A DNA stretch of 64,000 bases from Flavobacteria bacterium RIFCSPLOWO2_12_FULL_35_11 (GCA_001800975.1 MGWK01000043.1:1-64000), one strand, 5' to 3'. Counted from the first letter of the stretch, positions 26,050 to 35,484 are shown. Numbers and translations are program-made. Notes: a model not told the origin generated them from the letters alone.

Positions 26050-28560
26050 TTAAAATGTGACCCTTAAAGATAGGTTTGGGGTAAACGCTAAAGATTTAAT
26101 GTTGATTTCTGTTGCTTTTGACTCATTATCCTGATTAACAACATAGTAAGTATCTAAAATTTGTTGTTTATTAAGTACATTCAGAACGCCAAATTTTAAA
26201 TTCGATTGATAGGTTTGCTTTTTTAGAAACAGGTAGTTTATTGAGAAATCAACTCTGCTGTACCCTTTCAATCTGTCATTATTTAAAGCAGCGTAATTAA
26301 CGACAGTAAAATTTCCATTTTGTGTTGTTTCTTGTTCTTTGTTTATTGATGTAAACGGCTTTCCAGATTTTATGATACCGCTGATTGAAGTGTTTAAGCG
26401 TTCGTTATAATGAAAATTAAATCCAAGGGTTGCAGAATGCCTGATATCATTGTTACTTGGAAAATAGTTTTGGGAAATTTGCTTAAACAGTAAATCACTG
26501 GCACTTAAAGTATAGGATAACCAAAATTCAGTTTTTTTATTTCTTTGGTTTAACAAAACTTCAAGCCCGGTAGATTTTTGTTCGCCATCCAATCTTTTAT
26601 TTTGAATTTGATTTTGAAATCCTTGCCCCGAAATTAAAATACCTGTTATATTTTTATGAAATAAGCTTAGATCCACAAGAAAGTTATTTTTTTTAAAAGT
26701 GCCTCCCAGTGAAAATTGTTGGCTTTTTATTAAAGGTATACTTTCATCGGCCATAACCCATCTTCTGGTTTCAACACCCAAAAAATCATCCAAATAGTCA
26801 ATTACTTGTGAAGTATATTGAGATTTTGTTTCGAATTGGGCGTTTAAATTAAGGTTTTTATTAAATGAATAACTTATATTGATTCTTGGTTCTAATGTAG
26901 TTTGGTTAATTTTTCCAAAATAATTAAACCGGACCCCAGCACGCATGTACCATAGGTTATTTGTGAAATTTAATTCAGTAAATGCACTGTGGTTCAGCAT
27001 TACGCTTCTTTGTACCCTATTATACAAAGGGTCATTTACATTTGTTCTGCTAAGCACGCCTGTTTCATTTAATTGGTACCCGGTTTCTAAAATTAGATTG
27101 TCATTAAAAGCGTAATTTAAAGTTGTTTTTAGAGAGTTCTCAAGCACTTCATTTTCCTGGATTGCCAATTGTTGCTGGTTATTTTGATAGTTGTTGGACA
27201 GTAATGAATATTCAGCATGGTATCCTGAAATTTCAATAGTTGTTTTGCTGTTAATCTTTGCATTATAGGTAACTCCAATGGCATCTGAATTTTGTTTTAT
27301 TTCATCTGCCAAATTACTTCCTTCAGTTTCAAAATACTTAAGATCATTGCTGATTTTAATGTAATTTACTTTAAGATGGTTGCTCGGATTTAAGTTGTAT
27401 AACAAACTGACATTTACATCGTAAAAGCTAAAATCGGAATTTGAAGCACTTGTGCCAACGGCACTATTTTGGAATGTTTTATTGAAGTAGGCTTTATAAG
27501 TTGGGGTATCGAACCAATTATTATTGGAATTTCTGAAAGAGGTTTTAAGTTCCAGTTTATCACTCACGGGCACTTTTATAAATCCATCATAAGAGATGAA
27601 ATTAGCGCCAAATCCGCCACTCAATTTTTTTTGGAAGGTGTCGTCGGTTTCTAACAATATAGTGCTTGAAACACCATCATTATATTTAGTGCTGGTTCCG
27701 TTTTTTATGATTGAAATATTTTTTGTCAAGTAAGGATTTATGGCAGAAATAAGTCCGAAAAAATGTGTTGGATTGTACATTTTAATATTATCCCAATAAA
27801 TAACATTTTGATCGCTGACACCATTTCTTACATTTATATTGGAAATAGATTCGTTTGGACTTTCAACTCCGGGAAGTATTTGAGAGGTTTGCAACAAATC
27901 GGGCTCAACCTGGCCAGATAAAATATTGAAATTTTGGGTGTTTAATTGAATCGTTCCATAGTTTAACTTTGATAAGCTATTGGTAATGTAGTTTTTAATA
28001 AAAACTTCACTTAGCTCAAATTCTTCTTCAATCATTGTTAATTTTATACAGTCAGAAATTGGAGAAATCAGTTCATTCACATTTTTTAGGATTGGTTTAT
28101 ACCCTAAATAACGGAACTCTAAATTGTCTGAAATTTTTAAATTTTCTAAAGTAAATGCACCGTTATCATTTGAAATTGTGCCATAAAATTTACCGGAAAC
28201 AATTATTGTGGCATTGGTTATTGGCTTGGCATCTTTATCAAGTAAAAAGCCACATATTTTAATATTGTCCTGTTTTGGGGCAATCGAAATAAACCGTCCG
28301 TCAATTTTAGTGGCAATTAAAAATGTTTTGGAATTTATATATTCGAGTATTTCGTTTAAAGTTGAAATGTTTGATATCTTTTCTTGAAGTTGGATGTTTT
28401 CAATATTTGAAATCACATAAGAAAATTTAACATCAAACCTATTTTCAATCAACTTCAACTCTTCCAAAAAAGAAAAACTATTTTGTGAGTTGACTTTTAC
28501 AGAAAATAATAAAATAATAAAAAGCAGTATCCGAAGTTTATTTCGATAAAATAATTTCAT
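26050..28560 (-). CDS. TonB-dependent transducing receptor with STN and carboxypeptidase-like domains
   Basis: An 836 aa outer-membrane receptor. Signal peptide about 1-25; STN domain about 30-98, the part that in FecA-type receptors touches the FecR anti-sigma factor; carboxypeptidase-regulatory-like domain about 101-165 (GFLLDKDAKPITNATIIVSG); then plug (NFNILSGQVEPDLLQTSQIL onward) and a 22-strand barrel to the C terminus, which ends in an aromatic LRVTF. The gene overlaps the FecR gene by 23 bp, so it is the third gene of a sigma/anti-sigma/receptor operon. No SusD partner follows, so it is not a classic glycan-utilisation pair. The ligand is unknown. Confidence 0.9.
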   Translation of the reverse strand: MKLFYRNKLRILLFIILLFSVKVNSQNSFSFLEELKLIENRFDVKFSYVISNIENIQLQEKISNISTLNEILEYINSKTFLIATKIDGRFISIAPKQDNIKICGFLLDKDAKPITNATIIVSGKFYGTISNDNGAFTLENLKISDNLEFRYLGYKPILKNVNELISPISDCIKLTMIEEEFELSEVFIKNYITNSLSKLNYGTIQLNTQNFNILSGQVEPDLLQTSQILPGVESPNESISNINVRNGVSDQNVIYWDNIKMYNPTHFFGLISAINPYLTKNISIIKNGTSTKYNDGVSSTILLETDDTFQKKLSGGFGANFISYDGFIKVPVSDKLELKTSFRNSNNNWFDTPTYKAYFNKTFQNSAVGTSASNSDFSFYDVNVSLLYNLNPSNHLKVNYIKISNDLKYFETEGSNLADEIKQNSDAIGVTYNAKINSKTTIEISGYHAEYSLLSNNYQNNQQQLAIQENEVLENSLKTTLNYAFNDNLILETGYQLNETGVLSRTNVNDPLYNRVQRSVMLNHSAFTELNFTNNLWYMRAGVRFNYFGKINQTTLEPRINISYSFNKNLNLNAQFETKSQYTSQVIDYLDDFLGVETRRWVMADESIPLIKSQQFSLGGTFKKNNFLVDLSLFHKNITGILISGQGFQNQIQNKRLDGEQKSTGLEVLLNQRNKKTEFWLSYTLSASDLLFKQISQNYFPSNNDIRHSATLGFNFHYNERLNTSISGIIKSGKPFTSINKEQETTQNGNFTVVNYAALNNDRLKGYSRVDFSINYLFLKKQTYQSNLKFGVLNVLNKQQILDTYYVVNQDNESKATEINIKSLAFTPNLSLRVTF

Positions 28561-29449
28561 TATCTTTTATGCGATAGTTAATATTCAAAGGTAATGTAAT
28601 GGAATTAATTGCCGAATCCAAATCGTTATTGCGAAAGCCTCCGGTAAAAAGGACATCGGTATTTATTGTTTTTGAAATAATTTTTACCTTAAATTGCCTT
28701 TCAAATTCAGCCAAAACCTCAGCGTAAGGCGCTGACGTAAAATAGCTTTCATTGTTTAACCACAAAGGCCCGGAAACTTCTGGGTTATGCAATTTTATTA
28801 AGGTATTGTTTTTTGTGAGTTGCACCCCTTCTCCCTTGGTTAAAATGACTTTGGTGTTGTTATGGGAAACTGCCACGCTGCCCTCATAGCAAAAAACATT
28901 AAATGAATTTTCCCTTGATTTTACATTAAACTTTGTTCCCAATACCTCAATATTTCCCTGTTCGGTTTCAACATTAAAAACACTGCCTTTTTTTACGCTA
29001 AAATAAGCTTCACCATCCAGTTTTAACTGTCTGTTTTTGTTGAAAGAAGTTTTTTTGTACGTTATTTCCGAAACTGCATTTAGCGTAACAACAGACTCAT
29101 CGGGCAACATAAAACTTTTATTTTCGGCAAAATCAGTTTTAAGGGTTTCTGTATTGAAGTCGAAAAAGAAATAAGATATTCCGACCAATAGGGCAATTGA
29201 TGCGGCTATTTTGAAAGCCAAGTTTCTGTTGAATGAAATTACTTTTGACTTTTTCTTCGTGCGATTTGCAATTCTGGCTTTAAAATCTTGCAATGCAACT
29301 GCTTCGTTTATTGAAGTTAAATCTATATTTTTGGCTTCTTCAACAATATTTTTATATAATTTATAGTCATCAGTTTCTTGAAATGAAGCCAACTCTTCGC
29401 CGGTCATCTCATCATTTAACCATTTTAATATGTTTTTAAAGTCTTTCAT
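28538..29449 (-). CDS. FecR-type anti-sigma factor
   Basis: A 303 aa inner-membrane regulator. The ATG at 29449 (MKDFKNILKWLNDEMTGEEL) is preferred to an upstream TTG. The cytoplasmic N-terminal part (about 1-75) would bind the sigma factor. One membrane helix (about 78-95, FKIAASIALLVGISYFFF) leads to the periplasmic FecR domain with FMLPDESVVTLNAVSEITY (about 117-135), FNVETEQGNIEVLGTKFNVK and a C-terminal secretin-like part that contacts the receptor STN domain. It overlaps the receptor gene and follows the sigma factor gene by 37 bp. Confidence 0.92.
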   Translation of the reverse strand: MKDFKNILKWLNDEMTGEELASFQETDDYKLYKNIVEEAKNIDLTSINEAVALQDFKARIANRTKKKSKVISFNRNLAFKIAASIALLVGISYFFFDFNTETLKTDFAENKSFMLPDESVVTLNAVSEITYKKTSFNKNRQLKLDGEAYFSVKKGSVFNVETEQGNIEVLGTKFNVKSRENSFNVFCYEGSVAVSHNNTKVILTKGEGVQLTKNNTLIKLHNPEVSGPLWLNNESYFTSAPYAEVLAEFERQFKVKIISKTINTDVLFTGGFRNNDLDSAINSITLPLNINYRIKDNEIILSK

Positions 29450-29486
29450 TCTGTTATATGACAACTAAATTATACTTTACCCTACC

Positions 29487-29999
29487 TTAGTTAAACTCTT
29501 CAATTTGTGATCTTAAAGCCAACAAAGCCTTGCTCATTCTTTTTTCAACAGCTTTTACTGAAATGCCCAATAATTCGGCAATTTCTTTATATTTTTTGCC
29601 TTCAACCCTATTTAACAGAAATACTTCACGATCGGAATCGGTTAAATTGCCAATGGCTTTTTCAAGTTTATGCTTAAACTCCTTTTGGCGTAAAGTGCTT
29701 TCAGGTGTTTCAGTATCAATATATAAGTCCGTAAAATTATTCTCATAATTTCTGACGACTTTTTCATGTTTTTTAACATTAAGGAATAAGTTGCCGGCAA
29801 TAGAAAATAAATAAGATTTCGCTTTTTGAAGGTCGAATTTATTGCAATTCTCCCATATTTTTATAAATGCCTCCTGCACTATGTCAAATGCCTCATCCTT
29901 ATTCTTATTCTTTATGAGAATAAACCTAAAAACATGATTCACCTCCTGTTTATAAAATACCTCAAATTGTTCCTCATCACATAAATCGGTAAAATTCAT
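29487..29999 (-). CDS. ECF sigma factor (FecI-like)
   Basis: A 170 aa sigma-70 family ECF factor. Region 2 is about residues 15-85, with FRFILIKNKNKDEAFDIVQEAF for core binding and -10 recognition. Region 4 is about 115-165, with LTDSDREVFLLNRVEGKKYK and IAELLGISVKAVEKRMSKAL, the HTH for -35 recognition. It heads the sigma-FecR-receptor operon, so the receptor likely signals ligand through FecR to this factor, which would then switch on its own operon and possibly other targets. Confidence 0.93.
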   Translation of the reverse strand: MNFTDLCDEEQFEVFYKQEVNHVFRFILIKNKNKDEAFDIVQEAFIKIWENCNKFDLQKAKSYLFSIAGNLFLNVKKHEKVVRNYENNFTDLYIDTETPESTLRQKEFKHKLEKAIGNLTDSDREVFLLNRVEGKKYKEIAELLGISVKAVEKRMSKALLALRSQIEEFN

Positions 30000-30027
30000 T
30001 TTGTTCTTTTCTTTTAGTAGTGCCCAA

Positions 30028-30035
30028 CAAAAATA
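30028..30035 (-). promoter_or_regulatory. Putative -7 box of the ECF sigma operon
   Basis: Minus-strand TATTTTTG fits TAnnTTTG and lies 28 bp upstream of the sigma factor ATG. No clear -33 element was found. If real, basal expression uses the housekeeping sigma factor. Confidence 0.35.
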
Positions 30036-30209
30036 GAAATAAAATATGAATGAAGAATCCTCATAAAAATAAACGCGTTTGTGTTTGTTGTAAAAAAATT
30101 AAAATAAATTTTGGGTAGGGTACTTTAAAAGTGAGTTGTCTTAGAAGTGTAAATCGGAATTATTTCGAATTAATCATTAAAAACAAATAACAATTTAAAA
30201 CTTAAAATT

Positions 30210-31151
30210 ATGAAAACAAGAAATTTATTTACAGCAACAATTTTAGTATTGGCAATCACTTTTTTAGCTTCTTGCTCTAATGATGATGGCGCGACGTATG
30301 GTGATGAAAAAAGCCAAACTAATTTTTATATCACAGACGCTCCTTCGGACAATACAAATGTTAAAGGTGTAATTGTGACCGTGGCAGATGTAAAAGTTAA
30401 TGGTGTTTCTATAGAAGGTTTCACAAAAACAACTTTAGATTTAATGCAATACCAAAACGGTGTGACTAAGTTATTGGGAAATCTAGAGTTGAATACAGGC
30501 ACATATTCAAATATTACCCTGGTATTGGATAACCAAACCAATGCAAGCGGTAATGCTCCGGGATCTTATGTATTAATGACCAACGGAACAATAAAAGCAA
30601 TACAAAGTTCATCAAATAGCATTAATATTAGCGATTCTTTTGAAGTGCTATCTTCAAGCAAAAATGATATTATTTTAGATTTTGACGTTAGAAAAGCCAT
30701 TGTTGAAAGTGGAAGCAACGATTTTAAATTTGTTTCTGCCAGCGAACTTTCAAATAGCATAAGAGTTGTGAATGAAGCCAGTGCCGGTGAAATTAAAGGA
30801 ACGGCAACTGATACCCAAAACACTTCAGACAGAATTATAGTTTACGCTTATGCCAAAGGAACTTTTAATTCAAATACAGAAACTAGCGCACAAGGAAGTG
30901 GTGTAATGTTTGCCAATGCAGTAAATAGTTCTAGTGTAAATAATATAACAGGCAGCTACGAATTGAATTTTTTGGCAAAAGGAGATTATGAATTGCATTT
31001 TGTTTCCTATGCAGATACGAATAATGACGGAAAACTTGAATTTAATGGAATTTTAGATGCTGAATCTGTTACGGGTGTTAATTTAAATGATATTTCAATT
31101 GGTTCATCTGTAAACATAAATATTGCAGTTACTTTAAAAGCGAAATTATAA
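30210..31151 (+). CDS. DUF4382 lipoprotein
   Basis: A 313 aa exported protein with signal and lipobox TFLASCSNDDG (Cys at about residue 22). Residues about 38-170 form the DUF4382 domain, recognisable from NFYITDAPSDNTNVKGVIVT and the later TYSNITLVLDNQT. The C-terminal half (about 195-313) resembles a carboxypeptidase-regulatory-like Ig fold (GEIKGTATDTQNTSDRIIVY, and DYELHFVSYADTNNDGKLEF, with a DTNNDGK calcium-type loop). The role of the family is unknown. It is divergent from the sigma-FecR-receptor operon and could be a target of that sigma factor. Confidence 0.82.
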   Translation: MKTRNLFTATILVLAITFLASCSNDDGATYGDEKSQTNFYITDAPSDNTNVKGVIVTVADVKVNGVSIEGFTKTTLDLMQYQNGVTKLLGNLELNTGTYSNITLVLDNQTNASGNAPGSYVLMTNGTIKAIQSSSNSINISDSFEVLSSSKNDIILDFDVRKAIVESGSNDFKFVSASELSNSIRVVNEASAGEIKGTATDTQNTSDRIIVYAYAKGTFNSNTETSAQGSGVMFANAVNSSSVNNITGSYELNFLAKGDYELHFVSYADTNNDGKLEFNGILDAESVTGVNLNDISIGSSVNINIAVTLKAKL

Positions 31152-31185
31152 TAAGACAATTTATTGAAATTTAATATTTATAACA

Positions 31186-31219
31186 AACTGGCTGCAGTAA
31201 CTTTTTTGTGCAGCCAGTT
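31186..31219. other. Hairpin between the DUF4382 and beta-barrel genes
   Basis: AACTGGCTGCA and TGCAGCCAGTT pair perfectly over 11 bp with a 12 nt loop. It ends 14 bp before the ATG of the next gene. No T-run follows on the plus strand, so it is more like an mRNA processing, stability or attenuator element than a standard terminator. Confidence 0.55.
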
Positions 31220-31233
31220 ATAAAAATAAAAAA

Positions 31234-31818
31234 ATGAGAACATTAATTATAATTATGGCGTTTGTATTATCGTATAACATAAATGCACAAAGCACACAAA
31301 AAGCGGATAAAGATTCATCATTTGGCATAAAAGGAGGATATAATCTAGCCTCGGCCAGAAATTCCGATGGCGATGAAACAGATCAAAGACAAGGATTTCA
31401 TATTGGTTTTTTTGGAGAATCATCCCTCAATAACTTTTTAGCTATCGAAACGGGTTTAACGTATTCACAGCAAGGTTATAAAATTGAAAACAGCAATTAT
31501 AAGCTAACACAAAAAATAGATTATATTAATTTGCCTTTAATGTTAAAACTGTATCCAACAAAAGTTTTTTATTTGGAAGCCGGACCACAAATTGGGTATG
31601 CAATTTCACATAAAGAGGAAGTTGAAACGTATGTGCTAAACACCACCAATACTTATGAGCCAAATTCATTAGATTGGGGCGTAAATTTTGGTGCCGGTTT
31701 TAAATCGGAAACAGGCATAATTTTGGGCGCAAGATATCATTATGGTTTGGGAAAAATTCATGAGGAAACCAATTATTATAACAATGTATTGCAATTGTCA
31801 TTAGGATTTGAATTTTAA
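31234..31818 (+). CDS. Small outer-membrane beta-barrel protein (PorT/OMP_b-brl_2-like)
   Basis: A 194 aa protein with a signal peptide (cleavage near INAQS, about 18) followed by alternating beta strands: FGIKGGYNLASARN, QGFHIGFFGESS, IETGLTYSQQGYKI, INLPLMLKLYP, FYLEAGPQIGYA, and a last strand ending in aromatic LSLGFEF, the outer-membrane insertion signal. It fits an eight-stranded barrel of the Bacteroidetes OMP_b-brl_2 group. Ligand and role are unknown. It follows the DUF4382 lipoprotein gene and is probably co-expressed with it. Confidence 0.82.
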   Translation: MRTLIIIMAFVLSYNINAQSTQKADKDSSFGIKGGYNLASARNSDGDETDQRQGFHIGFFGESSLNNFLAIETGLTYSQQGYKIENSNYKLTQKIDYINLPLMLKLYPTKVFYLEAGPQIGYAISHKEEVETYVLNTTNTYEPNSLDWGVNFGAGFKSETGIILGARYHYGLGKIHEETNYYNNVLQLSLGFEF

Positions 31819-31948
31819 TATCTTAAATTTATGAAGTTCACCCTCATTCCAATGTTCGAAAAAATCAAATTTTCAAATATGTTGGGGGTGATACCCATAA
31901 ATTAATCAATTAATAATTAAATTTGTTTTTATAATTCAATACCTATCA

Positions 31949-32629
31949 ATGAATTTCTCTGTTAAAAAAATCGTTACTATATTTCTATTATTACTATTAA
32001 TAAGTGGTTGTATAAAAGAAATTGACCTAACAGAAGGTGAAAATCCAAATACAAACAATAGCAACTCTGAAGCTACAAATCACTACAAAAGAATTGGGAT
32101 GTATGATGGCTCTTTTGATGATTTAATCGACAATAATTCCTGTTCCTCCGTTAATTTGCCAGTATCATTATTGGCAAACAACATTCCTTTAACCATAACA
32201 AATACCGCTGATTATCAGTTGGTATTGAATATTTTTAACCTTTCACCATTTGATGTGGACATCGTTGTTTTTAATTTCCCCATCACAATCTTAAACCAAG
32301 ATTATGGCCAAACATCGATAACAAGTCAAGCACAGTTTGATAATTTATCCGCTGTTTGTGGTTTTGCAATTAATAATAATTTAAGTGCCATTACTTGTGT
32401 AGATATTGCTTACCCTGTCAAAATATCACTATATAACACCGTAACAGAACAAACAACAATTATCTCAGTGGTTAAGGACCAGGATTTATTCAACTTTATG
32501 GCGAATTTGTCCGTAAATGAATTGTACAGCGTTCAGTACCCAATAAATGCTGTAATAACAGGCAATGTTAACATTACGGTTAGCGGTGACAACCAATTGA
32601 AATCAATTATAAATGATTGCGCAAATTAG
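31949..32629 (+). CDS. Hypothetical lipoprotein
   Basis: A 226 aa protein with a clear lipoprotein signal: a Lys-rich start, about 12 hydrophobic residues and LISGCIK with Cys at about 21. The mature part begins with a low-complexity Asn/Glu/Ser linker (about 28-44), then a domain rich in Asn, Ile and Val. It contains four further Cys residues that could form two disulfides. I recognise no family. It precedes a second lipoprotein gene of probable protease function by 177 bp. Confidence 0.7.
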   Translation: MNFSVKKIVTIFLLLLLISGCIKEIDLTEGENPNTNNSNSEATNHYKRIGMYDGSFDDLIDNNSCSSVNLPVSLLANNIPLTITNTADYQLVLNIFNLSPFDVDIVVFNFPITILNQDYGQTSITSQAQFDNLSAVCGFAINNNLSAITCVDIAYPVKISLYNTVTEQTTIISVVKDQDLFNFMANLSVNELYSVQYPINAVITGNVNITVSGDNQLKSIINDCAN

Positions 32630-32806
32630 CTAAAAGTTAGTATTCACGTTGTTTAAAGTTTATCTGTGCAAAGGAAATTAATAGGTTAATTTCTCGTTAT
32701 TTAAATAAAACTCCATAAATGAAACGAGCATTTCAAATTTTGACACATAAAGGAATGATTAATGGCGAACAGCATCTGTTACCGCTAAAAAATAAAATTT
32801 AAACAG

Positions 32807-33574
32807 ATGAAAAATATATTTAAGAGTGTTCTGCTGATTCTCTTTCTAACTATAAGCTGTAATGAAGACGACAGTTTAGGGAATGTTTTAAATACCAACA
32901 ATTATCCTTACAAGCAACAAGTAGGTTATTCTGCAAGCGATATATTGTCAAATAAAAACTTTACGGATATTTACATTGAAGTGATGTATGTCGATGGATT
33001 TAGACCAAGTGCCGAAACATTAACAAACCTTAAAAACTTTATCGGATCCAGAACCTATAAAACCAATATTGTCGTTGAAGAAAGGTTAATTAATATCTCT
33101 AAAAAATCTACCTATACAATTGATGATGTTAGGAATATTGAAGACACCAACCGGGGCAAATTCTCAATTGAAAATCAACTGGTAATTTCAGCATTGTTTT
33201 TAAACGGAAAATCTTCAAATGATACTGAAACAACAACCATATTAGGGACATCATATAGAAATACTTCCTTTGTTATTTTTGAAGAAACTATTCAAGCGGC
33301 TTCAAATGATATTTTGGGGCCAAGCAAAATAATTTTAGAGTCAACCGTAATATTACATGAATTTTGCCATCTTTTAGGTTTGGTAAATCTCGGTACAAGT
33401 ATGGTTGTGAACCATGAAGATGCTGCGCATAATGCACATTGCACTACTGAAACCTGCTTAATGTACTATTTAATTGAGAATGGTAAAAATGCGCCGCATT
33501 GGGTTAAAAATGAGCAAATTCCGCAGTTAGACACTTATTGCATTAATGATTTAAAGGCAAACGGCGGAAAATAA
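32807..33574 (+). CDS. Putative lipid-anchored zinc metalloprotease (metzincin-like)
   Basis: A 255 aa protein with a lipoprotein signal (LFLTISCNEDD, Cys at about 19). The catalytic region is ILHEFCHLLGLVNLG (about 183-197): the extended zinc motif HExxHxxG with Asn at +3 after Gly. It is followed about 30 residues on by HCTTETCLMYYLIE, where the Met lies in a likely Met-turn and the two Cys may form a disulfide. The distance and the HExxHxxG pattern point to a metzincin-type protease on the outer face of the cell. The substrate is unknown. A 27-codon ORF ends 4 bp upstream (32719-32802), of doubtful meaning. Confidence 0.75.
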   Translation: MKNIFKSVLLILFLTISCNEDDSLGNVLNTNNYPYKQQVGYSASDILSNKNFTDIYIEVMYVDGFRPSAETLTNLKNFIGSRTYKTNIVVEERLINISKKSTYTIDDVRNIEDTNRGKFSIENQLVISALFLNGKSSNDTETTTILGTSYRNTSFVIFEETIQAASNDILGPSKIILESTVILHEFCHLLGLVNLGTSMVVNHEDAAHNAHCTTETCLMYYLIENGKNAPHWVKNEQIPQLDTYCINDLKANGGK

Positions 33575-33582
33575 TTATTTTA

Positions 33583-34521
33583 TTAATTGTTTTTGTAATA
33601 TTTCCCCTGCCAGTTATTTTTTTCAACCAGTTTTCGGTCAATTTTGGCCACAATTTCAAAGTTTTTAAGTTGATTCCATTTTGGCGCAATCAATAAATCG
33701 TAGGGCGCTTCGCTTGCAAACCGCTCAATGCTGATATCCGGTCGCAAATAACCCACAAAATCGCTTATAAAATCGATATACGCTTCTGAAGAAAACAAAT
33801 CAAAATTCTCAGGATTTCTTTTGTATTGCACTGCCATAATCGAGTTTTTTACAATTTGTAAATGGTGCATTTTTAATGCCTGAATCGGAAGTTTAGAGAT
33901 TTCTGTGGCATGGTTCAATAGTTCAGCTTTTGTTTCTCCAGGCAAACCAATAATTAAATGGGCGCCCAAATGAATTCCTTTATTGGCGCAACGCTCAAAA
34001 GCAATTTTAGTTTCTTCAAAAGTGTGGCAACGGTTTACTTTCAGTAAGGTTTTGTTTAAGGTACTTTCAACGCCAAATTCAAGAGAAATAAAGTTCTTTT
34101 TCGATAAAAATGACAAGTAATCAATAACATCCTCTGAAATGCAATCGGGCCTCGTTCCAATCACCAATCCAATAACGTTAGGGAAACGCAATGCTTCATC
34201 GTATATTTTTTTGAGCGATTCAATATCGGAATAGGTATTTGTATATGCCTGAAAATAAGCGAAGTACTTTTGAGATTTGTATTTTTTGTCAAAAAATGCA
34301 ATCCCATGTTCTAATTGTTGCGTGATGCTTTTTTCGGGTTCGCAATAGTTCGGATTAAAAGTATCATTGTTGCAATAGGTGCAGCCGCCATATCCTTTAG
34401 AGCCATCTCGGTTCGGACAAGAAAATCCGATGTCCAACGATATTTTTTGAACCCTTTTTCCAAAGGTCGATTTTATAAAAGAGGAATAATCAAGGTATCG
34501 TTTTCCTGTGAATTGCATCAT
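33583..34521 (-). CDS. TIGR01212-family radical SAM protein (YhcC-like)
   Basis: A 312 aa radical SAM protein. The cluster motif is CPNRDGSKGYGGCTYCNN (about 34-51), with the C-x(10)-C-x2-C spacing special to the YhcC family instead of the usual CxxxCxxC. The TIM-barrel segments FAYFQAYTNTYSD, GLVIGTRPDC and LEFGVESTLN follow. The reaction of YhcC is not known. The frame is open to 34566, but the ATG at 34521 (or 34518) gives the family-type start MQFTGKRY. Confidence 0.9.
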   Translation of the reverse strand: MMQFTGKRYLDYSSFIKSTFGKRVQKISLDIGFSCPNRDGSKGYGGCTYCNNDTFNPNYCEPEKSITQQLEHGIAFFDKKYKSQKYFAYFQAYTNTYSDIESLKKIYDEALRFPNVIGLVIGTRPDCISEDVIDYLSFLSKKNFISLEFGVESTLNKTLLKVNRCHTFEETKIAFERCANKGIHLGAHLIIGLPGETKAELLNHATEISKLPIQALKMHHLQIVKNSIMAVQYKRNPENFDLFSSEAYIDFISDFVGYLRPDISIERFASEAPYDLLIAPKWNQLKNFEIVAKIDRKLVEKNNWQGKYYKNN

Positions 34522-34680
34522 AATAAATTGTGCTGCAAAATTATCAAAAGATTTGGATTGGGTCAACTTTAAACACTAATTCTATATTTATGGGTCAATT
34601 CAATTTTTTTTAACTTTCACATTCAATATAATTACGGACTTGAATTTCTTATTTTTGTGCCGCATTAAAGAACGAAACAC

Positions 34681-35484
34681 ATGAATTACCAATTAATTTG
34701 CTCAGATATTGATGGTACGCTTTTGGATAAAAACCGGGAGTTGTCGGCGTTCACCATCCAAGAAATTCAACGTGTTTCTCCCATTCCTTTTGTGCTTATT
34801 TCTTCCCGAATGCCAAAAGCAATGCGGCATTTGCAAAGCCAGTTGGGAAATGTTGGAACGCCGCTAATCGCTTATAATGGCGGCTTGGTGTTGCATAACA
34901 ACCAAGTTTTGCACTCTGTGTTTATCGACAATGCTGTATTGGAGACTATTATTCAACTGTGCGAAAAAACCACGATTCATTTAAGTTTGTATCACCAGGA
35001 CGAGTGGTTTGTGCCCGAGATGGATTTTTGGGCGAAAAGAGAATCCGAGAACACTAAAGTTGCACCCATCGTAAAATCGATCAAATCCGTTTTGTCCCAG
35101 TGGAAAAATGAAGGAAAAGGCGCACATAAAATCATGTGTATGGGCGACGAATCCGAAATAGCTATTTTGTATAAAGTGTTAGAAAATTCATTTTCCAATG
35201 ATATTATGCTCTACCGCTCAAAACCCACTTATATTGAAATTTCGCATTGTTCTGTTTCCAAAAAAACCGCCATTGAAGTGCTGTTAAAAAGTTGTTACAC
35301 AAATATTTCAATGGAAAATATTGTGGCTTTTGGCGACAATTACAACGATATTGAAATGCTGAAAGCGGTTGGTTTGGGCGTTGCCGTTGCAAATGCCATT
35401 GAAGAAGTGCTGCAAATTGCCAATAAAATTACCAATACCAATAAAAACGATGGCGTAGCAAAAACCATTCAAGAATTATTTTAA
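34681..35484 (+). CDS. HAD-superfamily hydrolase, Cof type
   Basis: A 267 aa cytoplasmic phosphatase of the Cof/YidA group (HAD subfamily IIB). Motif I is CSDIDGTLLDKN (about 6-17) with both catalytic Asp residues; motif II is FVLISSRMP; the conserved Lys lies in CSVSKKTAIEVLL; motif IV is VAFGDNYNDIEMLKAVG (about 217-233). Members dephosphorylate sugar phosphates, flavin or pyridoxal phosphates, and single proteins are often promiscuous. A TATTTTTG box lies at 34650-34657, 23 bp before the ATG, and probably belongs to its promoter. Confidence 0.92.
   Translation: MNYQLICSDIDGTLLDKNRELSAFTIQEIQRVSPIPFVLISSRMPKAMRHLQSQLGNVGTPLIAYNGGLVLHNNQVLHSVFIDNAVLETIIQLCEKTTIHLSLYHQDEWFVPEMDFWAKRESENTKVAPIVKSIKSVLSQWKNEGKGAHKIMCMGDESEIAILYKVLENSFSNDIMLYRSKPTYIEISHCSVSKKTAIEVLLKSCYTNISMENIVAFGDNYNDIEMLKAVGLGVAVANAIEEVLQIANKITNTNKNDGVAKTIQELF

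Noticed and set aside
26050-28560. Considered as a SusC-type glycan-uptake receptor.
   Set aside because: No SusD gene follows and the protein is 836 aa, shorter than usual SusC. The STN domain and FecR neighbour fit a FecA-type signalling receptor better.
32719-32802. A 27-codon ORF ending 4 bp before the metalloprotease gene.
   Set aside because: It could be a leader peptide, but there is no signal, repeat or stall motif, and chance ORFs of this size are common.
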